Below are positions 25,396-34,360 of a stretch of 64,000 nucleotides of DNA, in pieces. Numbering within the stretch: the first letter of the stretch is position 1; the number at the start of each line of letters is the position of its first letter. Below the pieces are notes generated by a model that worked only from the letters and a program-made list of their open reading frames with translations, was not told the DNA's origin and ran no database searches. Source of the stretch: Nocardioides albertanoniae (GTDB lineage Bacteria; Actinomycetota; Actinomycetes; Propionibacteriales; Nocardioidaceae); NCBI RefSeq assembly GCF_006716315.1, contig NZ_VFOV01000001.1, positions 4,852,501 to 4,916,500 of the forward strand, given 5' to 3'. Position numbers and translations under genes: made by a program.

Positions 25396-25955
25396 GGCCG
25401 CCCCAAGAAGTTGGCGACCATCGCCGCGCCCTGCTCGGAGAGCACCGACTCGGGATGGAACTGGACACCTTCGAGCGGCAGCTCCCGGTGACGTACGCCC
25501 ATCACGACCCCGTCGTCGGAGCGTGCCGTCACCTCCAGCACCTCGGGCACGGAGACCGCCGCGAGCGAGTGGTAGCGCACCGCCTCGAACGGCGACGGGA
25601 GGCCGGCGAAGACCCCGCGGCCGTCGTGGGCGACCCGCGCGACCTCGCCGTGGGCGGGCTCGATCCGGTCGACGACGCCGCCGAACGTGGTCACCAGGCC
25701 CTGCATGCCGAGACAGACGCCGAGCACCGGGCGGCCGGCCGCGAGCAGCAGCTCGCGTCCGACCGCGAAGTCGGCCGGATCAGCAGGGTGGCCGGGGCCG
25801 GGCGAGAGCACGACATGGGTGTAGGTCGCCAGGTCGCCGAGCTTCACCTCGTCGTGCTCGACGACATCCGGCATCACCCCGCTGACCTGGGCAATCATGT
25901 GAACGAGGCTCCACACGTAGGAGTCGTGGTGGTCGACCACGACGACCCTCACCAT
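25392..25955 (-). CDS. pabA: Glutamine amidotransferase subunit of aminodeoxychorismate synthase
   Basis: 187 residues, a complete class I glutamine amidotransferase. Oxyanion region LSPGPGHPAD, catalytic C81 in GVCLGMQG, and H167-E169 in VQFHPESV. Supplies ammonia to PabB. Class I amidotransferases of TrpG and PabA type are hard to tell apart, but the overlap with pabB makes PabA most likely. It lies 24 bp downstream of the PhzE-like gene on the same strand, so all three chorismate enzymes are probably one transcript. Confidence 0.87.
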   Translation of the reverse strand: MVRVVVVDHHDSYVWSLVHMIAQVSGVMPDVVEHDEVKLGDLATYTHVVLSPGPGHPADPADFAVGRELLLAAGRPVLGVCLGMQGLVTTFGGVVDRIEPAHGEVARVAHDGRGVFAGLPSPFEAVRYHSLAAVSVPEVLEVTARSDDGVVMGVRHRELPLEGVQFHPESVLSEQGAAMVANFLGRP

Positions 25956-25979
25956 CGGGTCAGCATCACTGGGCCGGCA

Positions 25980-27920
25980 TCACTGGGCCAGCAGGTCGCT
26001 GACGACGTCGTGGATGAGGTCGTAGCCGCGCTCGGTGAGGACGGACTCGGCGTGGAACTGGATGCCGGCATAGTGCGGCCCGGAGATGGCATGGATGTCT
26101 CCGGTCTCGGGATCGGCATCCACCGACACATCCGCGGGCAGCTCGGCCGACCCGGCCCGACCCACGAAGGTGTTGTAGAACCCGACGCGCTCGCGCCGCG
26201 GCCGGCCGCCGAACCCGACGCCCACCCGGGTCTGGGTGCCCTGGAAGACGATGTCCTTGTAGTGCAGCCCGATGCCGAGCTGGTGGCACAGCGCCTGATG
26301 GCCGAGACAGACCGCCAGGAACGGCTGACCGGTCTCGAGCAGCGAGGCGACGGCGGCGCGCAGCTTGGCCATCTTCGGGTCGGCGTCGTCGCGGGGGTCG
26401 CCGGGCCCGGGACCGACGATGACCAGATCGGCGCCGTCGAAGGAACCGGCCCGATAGTCCTCGTGGCGCACCACCGACGAAGTCATCCCGAGCACCCGGA
26501 GGAGGTGGCGCAGCATGCGCACGAAATCGTCCTCGCCGTCGAGGATCACCGCGTGCTTGCCGGCCAGGTGGGCGGCCGGCTCCTCGTCACCCTGGTCGGT
26601 GAGCCAGAAGGACGACAGCCGGCGGTTGCGGGCGGCGAGGGTCAGCAGCAGGTCCTCGTCGTTGACCAGCTCGGAGACGTCCTGCGCCAGCGCGGGCGCG
26701 GCCGGCACGAGGCCGAAGGCGGACAGGATCCCGCCGGCCTTGGCGTGGGTCTCGGCGACCTCGTAGTCGGGGTCGGAGTCGCGCACCAGCGTCGCCCCCG
26801 CGCTCACCTTCAGCCGGCCGTCGACCGACACGTCGGCCGTGCGGATCACGATCGGGCTGTCGACGGTCGGGGCGCCGGACTCGTCGCGGCCGAGCAGCGC
26901 GAGCGCGGCCCCGTAGTAGCCACGGCCCTCCGGCTCGTACTTCTTGATCAGCCGGCACGCGTTCTCCACCGGCGATCCGGTGACGGTCGCGGCGTACATC
27001 GTGTCGCGCAGGATCTCGCGCGGGTCGCGCTCGCTGCGGCCGGCTAGGAGGTATTCGGTGTGGATCAGCCGCGACATCGGCTTCAGGAACGGACCGAGCA
27101 CCTGGCCGCCCTGGTCGCAGATGTCGCACATCATCTTGAGCTCCTCGTCGACCACCATGAAGAGCTCGTAGACCTCCTTGCGATCCTTCAGGAAGTCGGT
27201 CAGCCGGCCCTTGAGGTCGTGGGCGATCTTCTCCGGGCTGCCCTCGAGATCACGCGGCAGCCGGAAGGTGCCGGAGATCGGGTTCATGCGGACGTCGCCA
27301 CCGTGGACGCTCACGTGCCGCTCCGGGCTCGCGCCGATCAGGTAGCGGTCGCCGGTGAAGAAGCAGTAGGTCCAGTACGCCCCGCGCTCACGCTCCAAGA
27401 GCCGGCGCAGGATGGTGAGCGCGCGCTCGTGGTTCCAGTCGGCGACCTGAGCCCGGTAGTGGCGCCCGATGACGAAGTTGGCGCCCTCGCCCTGGCCGAT
27501 CTCGTCCTCGATGACGGTCTTGACCAGCTGGGCGTACGTGTCGTCGTCGATCTCGAACCCACCACGATCGATGAACTCCACCGGCACGTCGGGCAGCGCC
27601 TCGAGCACCTCGGCGACCGAGAACTCCCACTCGCGCTCCACGTCGACGACCACCAGCGGCGCGCCGTCGTCGTGAGCCTCGAACCCCCGCTCGCTGACCT
27701 GCCGGAACGGCACCGCGAGCAGCCGATCGGCCACCTTCCCCGGCTCCGGCACACCCTCCTCGAGAGGCACGTCGAGCAGCGACTCGACCTCCGTGCGCGT
27801 GCCCGCCAGGACACCGACCGTGTCGCGATCACCGGCCCGCGACGAGCGCCGGATGATCGCCCACGCCTCGTGCCCCGTGATCTCCTCGATCGCGGTCCTG
27901 GCAGGCGTCTGGGTCGTCAT
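25980..27920 (-). CDS. PhzE-like fused chorismate-utilising enzyme with amidotransferase domain
   Basis: 646 residues in one chain: chorismate-binding domain at about 1-430, then a class I amidotransferase with VIVGPGPGDPRDD, catalytic Cys in FLAVCLGHQAL and His/Glu in GIQFHAESVL. The chorismate site reads MNPISGTF, as in PhzE-type 2-amino-2-desoxyisochorismate synthases, rather than TrpE PIAGT. Length also matches PhzE. Product would be ADIC or anthranilate. No other phenazine gene is present; it precedes pabA and pabB. Could instead be a fused anthranilate synthase, which databases often call it. Confidence 0.78.
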   Translation of the reverse strand: MTTQTPARTAIEEITGHEAWAIIRRSSRAGDRDTVGVLAGTRTEVESLLDVPLEEGVPEPGKVADRLLAVPFRQVSERGFEAHDDGAPLVVVDVEREWEFSVAEVLEALPDVPVEFIDRGGFEIDDDTYAQLVKTVIEDEIGQGEGANFVIGRHYRAQVADWNHERALTILRRLLERERGAYWTYCFFTGDRYLIGASPERHVSVHGGDVRMNPISGTFRLPRDLEGSPEKIAHDLKGRLTDFLKDRKEVYELFMVVDEELKMMCDICDQGGQVLGPFLKPMSRLIHTEYLLAGRSERDPREILRDTMYAATVTGSPVENACRLIKKYEPEGRGYYGAALALLGRDESGAPTVDSPIVIRTADVSVDGRLKVSAGATLVRDSDPDYEVAETHAKAGGILSAFGLVPAAPALAQDVSELVNDEDLLLTLAARNRRLSSFWLTDQGDEEPAAHLAGKHAVILDGEDDFVRMLRHLLRVLGMTSSVVRHEDYRAGSFDGADLVIVGPGPGDPRDDADPKMAKLRAAVASLLETGQPFLAVCLGHQALCHQLGIGLHYKDIVFQGTQTRVGVGFGGRPRRERVGFYNTFVGRAGSAELPADVSVDADPETGDIHAISGPHYAGIQFHAESVLTERGYDLIHDVVSDLLAQ

Positions 27921-27996
27921 GAGAGGAGCCTAATCCGCGCTCTCGCGCGAGACGCATTCGATTCGGATGGTGAGCGTGGCCGACGCCCCCTATCGC

Positions 27997-28102
27997 CGAG
28001 TCGGCGCGTTCTAACGAGCCGACTCGAGCTCAGATCCGGTCAGAACGAGCCGACTCGGCGGTTGATTTGGTCAGAACGAGCCGACTCGACCTTTATGGGT
28101 CA
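27997..28102. repeat. R3 palindromic repeat cluster, cluster 1
   Basis: Starts with an imperfect dyad (CCGAGTCGGCGCGTT facing AACGAGCCGACTCG), then two tandem units CAGAACGAGCCGACTCG starting 31 nt apart at 28041 and 28072, then a degenerate third (CAGGAGACGG) that overlaps the helicase stop codon. Lies between the HelD and PhzE-like genes, both minus-strand. Confidence 0.8.
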
Positions 28103-30289
28103 GGAGACGGTGGTGAGGAGCTGGGTGGCGCGGGTGAGGACGACGTAGAGGGTGGCGCGGCCGGTGGCGGACTCGCGCTCGATCTCGTCGGGGCTGACGA
28201 CGATGATGCCGTCGAACTCGAGGCCCTTGGTGTCGAGGCCGGTGAGCACGACGATGCGGTCCTCGCCGGAGGGCACCGAGGTCGGGTCGGCGGCGGACGC
28301 GGCGGCCGAGGGGGCGTCGGTGGCGAACTCGGTCCATGACGCCAGCCACGAGTTCACCTCGGAGCGCCGGGCGACGGGCACCACGATGCCGACGGTGCCG
28401 CCGACCTGGGCGGCGATGTCACCGACGGCCTCGCGGGTGGTCTTCTCCAGGTCGACCGAGTGCTCGATGACCTGCGGCTCGACGCCCGTGGAGCGCACCG
28501 CGGTCGGCAGGTCGGCGTCGAGGCCGACCCGCTCGGCGTACGCGGCGGCGAAGGCGTAGATCTCGGCCGAGTTGCGGTAGTTCGTCGAGAGGTGGAAGGA
28601 GTGGACCGGCTTGCCCTTGAGCGCCTCGGCGCGCGCGGCTTCGGCCTCCTCGGCCACCGGCCACGACGACTGGGCCGGGTCGCCGACGATGGTCCACGAC
28701 GCCGTACGTCCACGGCGACCGACCATGCGCCACTGCATCGGGGTGAGGTCCTGGGCCTCGTCGATGAGGATGTGGGCGAACGGGTCGTCGTCGATGCGGT
28801 AGGTCGGCGGACGCCAACCACGGCCGGAGGAGAACTCGCGGTCGGAGGCCGTCATCAGCTCGGCGATGTCGATGCCGCTGTGGTCGGCGTCGCGCTCGTC
28901 GGCGGCCTGCTCGGCCACGTCGCCGATCGCATAACGGAGCTCGTCGAGAAGCGGGATGTCCTCGATGGCCAGGTCGGCGTCGCTCAGCCCGCGCCCGGAC
29001 CACGACTTGAGGAGCAGCTGCTGCTCGTCGTAGGTCAGGATGCCTTCGGAGACTCGGGCGAGGAAGTCGGCCTCGCGGAGCCAGCCGAGCACGTCGCGGG
29101 CACCGAGCGGCGGCCACCACTCGGCGGCGAACTCGAGGAAGGCCGGGTTGTCGAGCATCTCGTCGTCGAAGACCTCGCGCCCGCGCTCGCGGCCACGGTC
29201 GCCACGCACCTGGCGCCAGAGCATGTCGAGGAGCAGCTGCGGCACGCGGCGCAGCTGCTGGTTGCGACGGCCCTGGCTCATCAGCTGACGTCGCAGCTCG
29301 CCGAGTCGCTTCGGCTCCAGCCGGAGCGAGTCGTCGCGGTAGAAGACCTTGAACTCGCGCGGCGAGCCCGGCGCCTGCTGGCGGGCGGCACGGCGCAGCA
29401 CCTCGGCCATCCGCGAGGATCCCTTGACGTCGGCGACGGCCGAGTCGTTGTGCCAGGTGGCGCGTACGCCGTCGACGACCTCACCCAGCGACCGCAGCGC
29501 CACCGCGGTCTCACCGAGGGAGGGCAGCACGCGCTCGATGTAGCGCATGAAGACGCCCGAGGGTCCGACGATGAGGACGCCTCCGGACTCGTAGCGGCGA
29601 CGCTCGGTGTAGAGCAGGTAGGCGGCGCGGTGCAGAGCGACCACGGTCTTGCCGACGCCGGGTCCGCCGGAGATGGCCGTGACGCCCTTGCCGGGCGCGC
29701 GGATGGCCTTGTCCTGCTCGGCCTGGATGGTGGCGACGATGGAGTGCATCGTCCGGTCGCGCGCGCGGCTCAGCTGGGCCATCAGCGCACCTTCGCCGAC
29801 GATCGGCAGGTCGGCTCCGGTGCGTTCGAGGGTCTCGGCGTCGAGCAGCTCGTCTTCGACACCGATGACGCTCTTGCCCACGGAGCGGAGCACTCGACGC
29901 CTGATCACGGACCGTGGCTCGACCGCGGTGGCCTGGTAGAACACGGCGGCCGCCGGCGCGCGCCAGTCGATCAGCAGCGAGTCGCGCTCGGCGTCGCGCA
30001 ACCCGATCCTGCCGACATAGCGGGGCTTGTCGTCGACGTCGGGGTCGAGGTCGAGGCGCCCGAAGATCAGCCCCTCGTGGGCAGCGTCGAGCTGCGCGAT
30101 GCGCCGTGCGGCCTGGAAGGCGAACGCGTCGCGCTCGACCAGGCCACCTTCGTGACCCAGCCGTCCGCGGTCGCGGCCCTCGTCGGCCAGCTCCTGCGCC
30201 GCACGCGCAGATTCGCTCAGCTGGAGGTAGACACGATCTACGAACTCTTGCTCCGATGCGATCTCGCGCTCGGCCAGCTCGTCATTCAA
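28100..30289 (-). CDS. helD: HelD-type RNA polymerase-associated superfamily 1 helicase
   Basis: 729 residues. N-terminal antiparallel coiled coil (MNDELAEREIASEQEFVDRV and on) expected to enter the RNA polymerase secondary channel, then Walker A GGPGVGKT at 208-215. A large inserted helical segment follows at about 250-480. Walker B is DEAQDLTPMQWRM, with later motifs GDPAQSSWP, NYRNSAEIYAFA, LDTKGLEFDGIIV and VVLTRA. HelD removes or recycles RNA polymerase and in some actinobacteria gives rifampicin resistance. I saw no rifampicin-associated element upstream. The stop lies in repeat R3 cluster 1. Confidence 0.88.
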   Translation of the reverse strand: MNDELAEREIASEQEFVDRVYLQLSESARAAQELADEGRDRGRLGHEGGLVERDAFAFQAARRIAQLDAAHEGLIFGRLDLDPDVDDKPRYVGRIGLRDAERDSLLIDWRAPAAAVFYQATAVEPRSVIRRRVLRSVGKSVIGVEDELLDAETLERTGADLPIVGEGALMAQLSRARDRTMHSIVATIQAEQDKAIRAPGKGVTAISGGPGVGKTVVALHRAAYLLYTERRRYESGGVLIVGPSGVFMRYIERVLPSLGETAVALRSLGEVVDGVRATWHNDSAVADVKGSSRMAEVLRRAARQQAPGSPREFKVFYRDDSLRLEPKRLGELRRQLMSQGRRNQQLRRVPQLLLDMLWRQVRGDRGRERGREVFDDEMLDNPAFLEFAAEWWPPLGARDVLGWLREADFLARVSEGILTYDEQQLLLKSWSGRGLSDADLAIEDIPLLDELRYAIGDVAEQAADERDADHSGIDIAELMTASDREFSSGRGWRPPTYRIDDDPFAHILIDEAQDLTPMQWRMVGRRGRTASWTIVGDPAQSSWPVAEEAEAARAEALKGKPVHSFHLSTNYRNSAEIYAFAAAYAERVGLDADLPTAVRSTGVEPQVIEHSVDLEKTTREAVGDIAAQVGGTVGIVVPVARRSEVNSWLASWTEFATDAPSAAASAADPTSVPSGEDRIVVLTGLDTKGLEFDGIIVVSPDEIERESATGRATLYVVLTRATQLLTTVS

Positions 30290-30405
30290 CTGGACTTTCC
30301 CCCGTCAAGAATGATCCGACCCGCCGCGCGCCCCCCATGGCGCACGGCAAGGAGGCAACTCTACCCCCGACGTGGGTATGCCCGTGACTCAGGCGACTGT
30401 GACGT

Positions 30406-31173
30406 CTAGCGCTTCCGGCTGAGGAACGCGGTCATCGCCTCGCGGGCTTCGTCGGACCCGAAGAGCCGGGCCGAGAGCTGCGCCATCTCCTCGCCACCGG
30501 CGTCGATGTGGTCGACCAGCCCGCGCACCATCAGCCGCTTGGTCTCGCGCAGGCCCTGGGGTGAGCCCTCGAGCAGCGAGGACGTGATGGCGCCGACCTC
30601 GTCGTCGAGCGCGTCAGCGGGCACGGCAGCGGTCAGGATGCCGATCCGGGCGGCCTCCGCGGCGTCGAACTTCTCCCCGGTAAGGAAGTAGCGCGACGCG
30701 GCGCGGGCGTCGATACGCGGCAGGATCGAGAGCGAGATCGCGGCGGGGGCGAGCCCGAGCCGCACCTCGGTGAGCGCGAACGAGACCGAGTCGGCGGCGA
30801 TCGCGATGTCGGCAGCAGCCACCAGCCCGAGGCCGCCCGCACGCACTGGGCCCTGCACCTTGGCCACCACCGGCTTGGTCAGGGCCACGATGGTGCGCTG
30901 GAGACGTACGATCCCGCGGGTGCCCTCCTCCATGGAGACCGTCGCGGCCTCGGTGAGGTCGGCACCGGAGCAGAAGACGGTGCCGGTAGCCGCGAGCACG
31001 ACCGCCTTGACCGAGGAGTCTTTGTCGGCCGCGTGGAGAGCGTCGAACAGCTGCGTGACCAGCCGGCTCGAGAGCGCGTTGCGGTTGTGGGGCGAGTCGA
31101 GGGTGATGGTGGCGACGCCATCGGCGACCTGAAGATGTACGAGCTCGGCCGGCGTCTGGGGGGACTCAGTCAT
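30406..31173 (-). CDS. Enoyl-CoA hydratase/isomerase family protein
   Basis: 255 residues from ATG 31173; an ATG four codons further upstream (31185) is also possible. Crotonase fold: LQVADGVATITLDSPHNRNAL, CSGADL (oxyanion hole), GPVRAGGLGLVAAADIAIAA, RLGLAPAAIS, then the C-terminal helix. The usual catalytic glutamates of true hydratases are not clear: the second region reads EVRLGLAPAAIS where hydratases often have GxxPGxG. Substrate therefore unknown; could be an isomerase. Divergent from the methyltransferase gene with overlapping start regions. Confidence 0.85.
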   Translation of the reverse strand: MTESPQTPAELVHLQVADGVATITLDSPHNRNALSSRLVTQLFDALHAADKDSSVKAVVLAATGTVFCSGADLTEAATVSMEEGTRGIVRLQRTIVALTKPVVAKVQGPVRAGGLGLVAAADIAIAADSVSFALTEVRLGLAPAAISLSILPRIDARAASRYFLTGEKFDAAEAARIGILTAAVPADALDDEVGAITSSLLEGSPQGLRETKRLMVRGLVDHIDAGGEEMAQLSARLFGSDEAREAMTAFLSRKR

Positions 31174-31204
31174 GGGGAAGACCATACGGTGCTTGACTGG
31201 ACGT

Positions 31205-31771
31205 GTGGACCCCGTCCTCGACGCATTCTCCGCCGTGCCCCGGGAGGGCTTCCTCCCACCCGGGGAGCGTGGGTTCGCACGCTTCGACGAGCCGCTGCCC
31301 ATCAGCCACGGACAGACCAACTCGCAGCCGCGGACGGTCGCCGACATGCTCCACCTCCTCGACGTCACCCCGGGCGACACGGTGCTCGACGTCGGCTCCG
31401 GGTCGGGCTGGACCACAGCGCTGCTCGCCCACCTCACCGGCCCGGAGGGCAGCGTGGTCGGGGTCGAGCTGGAGCCTGACCTCGTCGAGTTCGGTCGCCG
31501 CAACCTGGCGGCGACCGGTCAGGCGTGGTCGCGCATCGAGCAGGCGGAGCCCGGCGTGCTCGGATGGCCTCGGGAGGCTGCGTACGACCGGATCCTCGTC
31601 TCCGCCGAGGCCGAGGCGATGCCGAGCGAGCTGGTGGCGCAGCTCGCCGCACCCGGACGGATGGTCCTGCCGGTCGCTGGGCTGATGACCCTGGTCGAAC
31701 GTTCCGCGACCGGGAAGACACGGCTCAGCGAGCACGGGTGGTATCGGTTCGTGCCGCTGCGACCGAGCTAG
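31205..31771 (+). CDS. Protein-L-isoaspartate O-methyltransferase-like
   Basis: 188 residues from GTG 31205 (VDPVLDAFSAVPREGFLPPG); an upstream ATG at 31172 would overlap the divergent hydratase start. PCMT signatures: SAVPREGFLP, PISHGQTNSQPRTVADML (the G-Q-T substrate loop) and the SAM loop VLDVGSGSGWTTALLA, then VGVELEPDLVEFGRRNL. Repairs isoaspartyl residues in damaged proteins by methylation with S-adenosylmethionine, in the cytoplasm. Slightly shorter than Escherichia coli Pcm. Overlaps the convergent YihY gene by 4 bp. Confidence 0.88.
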   Translation: MDPVLDAFSAVPREGFLPPGERGFARFDEPLPISHGQTNSQPRTVADMLHLLDVTPGDTVLDVGSGSGWTTALLAHLTGPEGSVVGVELEPDLVEFGRRNLAATGQAWSRIEQAEPGVLGWPREAAYDRILVSAEAEAMPSELVAQLAAPGRMVLPVAGLMTLVERSATGKTRLSEHGWYRFVPLRPS

Positions 31772-32934
31772 GCGCCCGTACGACGCGAGCCGCTGCGGCC
31801 CTCGTCCTCGTCGGGATGCGGCACCGAGCGCAGCTGCCCCGGCGGCACTGGGGGCGGGGGCTTGGTCGGCGCCAACGGCCGGCTGAACTCGTCGCGGCGC
31901 CGGATGCGACGCGCGGTCTTCTTCAGCCACGACGGGTCCATCACGATCTCGTGGGTGTTGCCGTCGCGGCCGTCGAAGCTGACCGCCACCGTCTCGAATC
32001 CCTTGTGACGTTGCATGAGTGCATAGCTGGCGTAGGCCCGGCGGTCGGCCTCGGTCAGGTCGACGTCGTCGGTGAAGAGGGTCAGCAGCGCACGCGGCCA
32101 CAGCCGACGGGAGGAGACGACGTTGACCTCGATCGAGATCACCACCATCAGCGCGGCGATGTAGAGGAAACCGACCAGCCCCAGGACCAGCGCGAAGGTC
32201 TGGTTCATGCCTCGGGTCGCGCCCAGCACGTGCTGGACGAACTCGGCGCCGAAGTACTGCAGCACCTGCCACAGGAGCGCGAACGTGAGCGCGCCGGGCA
32301 GGGCGTGAGCGAGCGAGTGGTCACGGGTGGTCGCCATCCGGAACACCACGCAGAGCATGCCGGTGACGATCACGACGGTGCCGAGGATGACCAGCCAGTA
32401 GCCGATGTCGACCGCCTTGAACCCGAAGAACTCGGTGTGGCTCAGCACCAGAGAAAGGGTGGACACGCTGATGATGGCCAGGCCACCGACCGCGAGCATG
32501 AACAGCGACCGCACCCGTAGCAGGATCGGGTTGGGGCGGCTGTTGCGCGGCACCGACCAGGCGGTGTTGACCGCGTTCTGCAGGGCGAGCCCGAGGCCCA
32601 GCGCACCGTAGAGCGCAGCCACACCACCGACGACGATCGCGCTGGTCGATCCCGTCAGCTCCTTGCGCCCGAGCTGGTCCCCGATGATCGGAAACTGCGC
32701 CAGCGCGGTGTTGAGCACGGTCTCCTGCAGCCTCGGGTTGCCCTCGAGCACGAACCCGAGGATCGAGGAGGCGAGCAGCAGGATCGGGAAGATCGCGACG
32801 AAGGCGTAGTAGGTGATGATCGCGGCGAGGTTGTTGCCCTGGTCCTCGTAGAACTTGTAGAGCACCGCGATCGGGAACGCCGCCGGCGAGAACCGGCGCT
32901 GCGCCCGGTCGATTGCCCTCGCCGCTTCAGCCAT
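31768..32934 (-). CDS. YihY/BrkB-family integral membrane protein
   Basis: 388 residues from ATG 32934 (MAEAARAIDRAQRRFSPAAF). Six membrane helices with the family features DQGNNLAAIITYYAFVAIFP near residue 35, GLGLALQNAVNTAW, and YFGAEFVQHVLGATRGMNQT. Formerly mislabelled ribonuclease BN. An unusual C-terminal cytoplasmic tail of about 80 residues ends in basic and proline-rich sequence (PTKPPPPVPPGQLRSVPHPD). Function unknown, probably a transporter or envelope factor. Confidence 0.88.
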   Translation of the reverse strand: MAEAARAIDRAQRRFSPAAFPIAVLYKFYEDQGNNLAAIITYYAFVAIFPILLLASSILGFVLEGNPRLQETVLNTALAQFPIIGDQLGRKELTGSTSAIVVGGVAALYGALGLGLALQNAVNTAWSVPRNSRPNPILLRVRSLFMLAVGGLAIISVSTLSLVLSHTEFFGFKAVDIGYWLVILGTVVIVTGMLCVVFRMATTRDHSLAHALPGALTFALLWQVLQYFGAEFVQHVLGATRGMNQTFALVLGLVGFLYIAALMVVISIEVNVVSSRRLWPRALLTLFTDDVDLTEADRRAYASYALMQRHKGFETVAVSFDGRDGNTHEIVMDPSWLKKTARRIRRRDEFSRPLAPTKPPPPVPPGQLRSVPHPDEDEGRSGSRRTGA

Positions 32935-33020
32935 AGGCGTCAGGCTACGCCTGCCCCACCCGGTAGATTGAAGTTCGGCCAGGTCAGCAGGACCGCGATC
33001 TCGAGGAGATGACCCACCAG

Positions 33021-33596
33021 ATGTCGAACTTCGGCCCTCCGGCCGGCCCACCCCCAGGCATGCCTCCCGGGCCTCCGCCCGGCTCTCCTCCCGGCCCTCC
33101 CCCCGGCACGCCGCCGTGGCAGCAGCAGGCGTACGCCCCGACGGGGCCGGCGCTGGCCCACTGGGGTCTCCGGGCCGGCGGTGCGCTCATCGACGCGGCC
33201 CTGCTGCTGCCGTTCTACCTGGTCGCAGGCGTGGGCGGCGGGCTGGCGCAGGAGTCCGGCTTCTTCGTCACCGCCTTCGGTCTGCTGGTCACCCTGGTCG
33301 GCTGGGTCGGGGTCGTCGCCTTCGCGGTCTGGAACTACCTGATCAAGCAGGGGCGCACCGGCCGCACGATCGGCAAGCGCGTCGTCGGCATCAAGCTGGT
33401 GCCCAAGGACGCCGCCGCGACGGTCGACGGCAGGACCGACGGCACCGTCGGCGTGCCGGTCACGCTGCTGCGCCAGGTGCTCCATGTGCTCGACGGATTC
33501 TGCATGGTCGGCTACCTGTGGCCGCTGTGGGACGAGAAGCGGCAGACCTTCGCCGACAAGCTCGTCGGAACGCTGGTCGTCGAAGCGAAGTCGTAA
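33021..33596 (+). CDS. RDD-family membrane protein with Gly/Pro-rich N terminus, copy 1
   Basis: 191 residues from ATG 33021 (MSNFGPP); ATG 33009 is in frame, but the gene copy downstream begins MSNYGPP, supporting 33021. A Pro/Gly-rich disordered leader of about 38 residues is followed by an RDD domain: LRAGGALIDAALLLPFYLVA, helices, GRTIGKRVVGIKLVPKD, and WPLWDEKRQTFADKLVGTLV. RDD proteins are small membrane proteins, some cation or toxin-protective transporters, others unknown. Paralogous to the next gene, so a tandem duplication. Confidence 0.85.
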   Translation: MSNFGPPAGPPPGMPPGPPPGSPPGPPPGTPPWQQQAYAPTGPALAHWGLRAGGALIDAALLLPFYLVAGVGGGLAQESGFFVTAFGLLVTLVGWVGVVAFAVWNYLIKQGRTGRTIGKRVVGIKLVPKDAAATVDGRTDGTVGVPVTLLRQVLHVLDGFCMVGYLWPLWDEKRQTFADKLVGTLVVEAKS

Positions 33597-33698
33597 GGGC
33601 TAGGCGTGTGCGCCGACATTCGGGTCGGATTGTGGCCATACTCGCGGCAACAACCTCGGTAACGTAAAAGTTTGACGCTGAAAGCGAGTAGAACCCAG

Positions 33699-34352
33699 AT
33701 GTCCAACTACGGACCTCCTCCCGGCGCCCCGCAGGATCCCTCCGGCCAGCAGCCCATGCCTCCGCCTCCTCCGCCCGGTTACGGCACCCCGCCGGCCGGT
33801 TACGGCACCCCGCCGGCCGGCTACGGCGCCGCACCCGGCGGCTATGGCGCGGCAGCGACCCCGCCGCTCGCCCACTGGGGCATGCGCCTGGGCGCCTGGC
33901 TGCTCGACTACCTGCTGATCATGGTCTCCGGCATCGTCTACTGGATCGGCTACGGGATCCTGATCGCCTCCGGCAGCACCAGCAGCGAGTACGACCCGGC
34001 GACCGGCAGCTACAGCTACGAGGACCCCAACACCGGCCTGGTCGTCGTCGGAGTCATCCTGAGCCTTGTCGGCGCGCTGATCATGCTCGCCTTCGCCTTC
34101 TGGAACTGGGGCTGGAAGCAGGGCAAGACCGGTTACACCATCGGCAAGGGCGTGCTCGGCATCAAGGTCGTCAAGGAGGCCGACGGCCAGGTGCTCGGGC
34201 TCTGGCTCTCGATCGGTCGCCAGTTCGTCCACATCGTCGACTCGCTGGCCTGCTACATCGGCTGGCTCTGGCCGCTGTGGGACGCGAAGCGCCAGACCTT
34301 CGCCGACAAGATCCTCAGCACGATCGTGATCGTGGAGCCGAAGCAGAAGTAG
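33699..34352 (+). CDS. RDD-family membrane protein with Gly/Pro/Tyr repeats, copy 2
   Basis: 217 residues from ATG 33699. The N-terminal disordered region contains tandem GYGTPPA-type units (residues about 28-58), encoded by near-identical DNA repeats. The RDD domain then gives AHWGMRLGAWLLDYLLIMV, TGYTIGKGVLGIKVVKEADG and WPLWDAKRQTFADKILSTIV, clearly related to the previous gene. Three membrane helices. Convergent with the acyl-CoA dehydrogenase gene; R1 copy 2 fills the gap. Confidence 0.85.
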   Translation: MSNYGPPPGAPQDPSGQQPMPPPPPPGYGTPPAGYGTPPAGYGAAPGGYGAAATPPLAHWGMRLGAWLLDYLLIMVSGIVYWIGYGILIASGSTSSEYDPATGSYSYEDPNTGLVVVGVILSLVGALIMLAFAFWNWGWKQGKTGYTIGKGVLGIKVVKEADGQVLGLWLSIGRQFVHIVDSLACYIGWLWPLWDAKRQTFADKILSTIVIVEPKQK

Positions 34353-34360
34353 CACCCGTC

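Noticed and set aside
25980..27920. Phenazine biosynthesis cluster
   Set aside because: Only the PhzE-like enzyme is present; no phzA/B, C, D, F or G genes are in the window.
30290..30405. Rifampicin-associated element upstream of helD
   Set aside because: No dyad of the expected GGGGCTTGC type was found in the gap, so the HelR-type induction claim was dropped.
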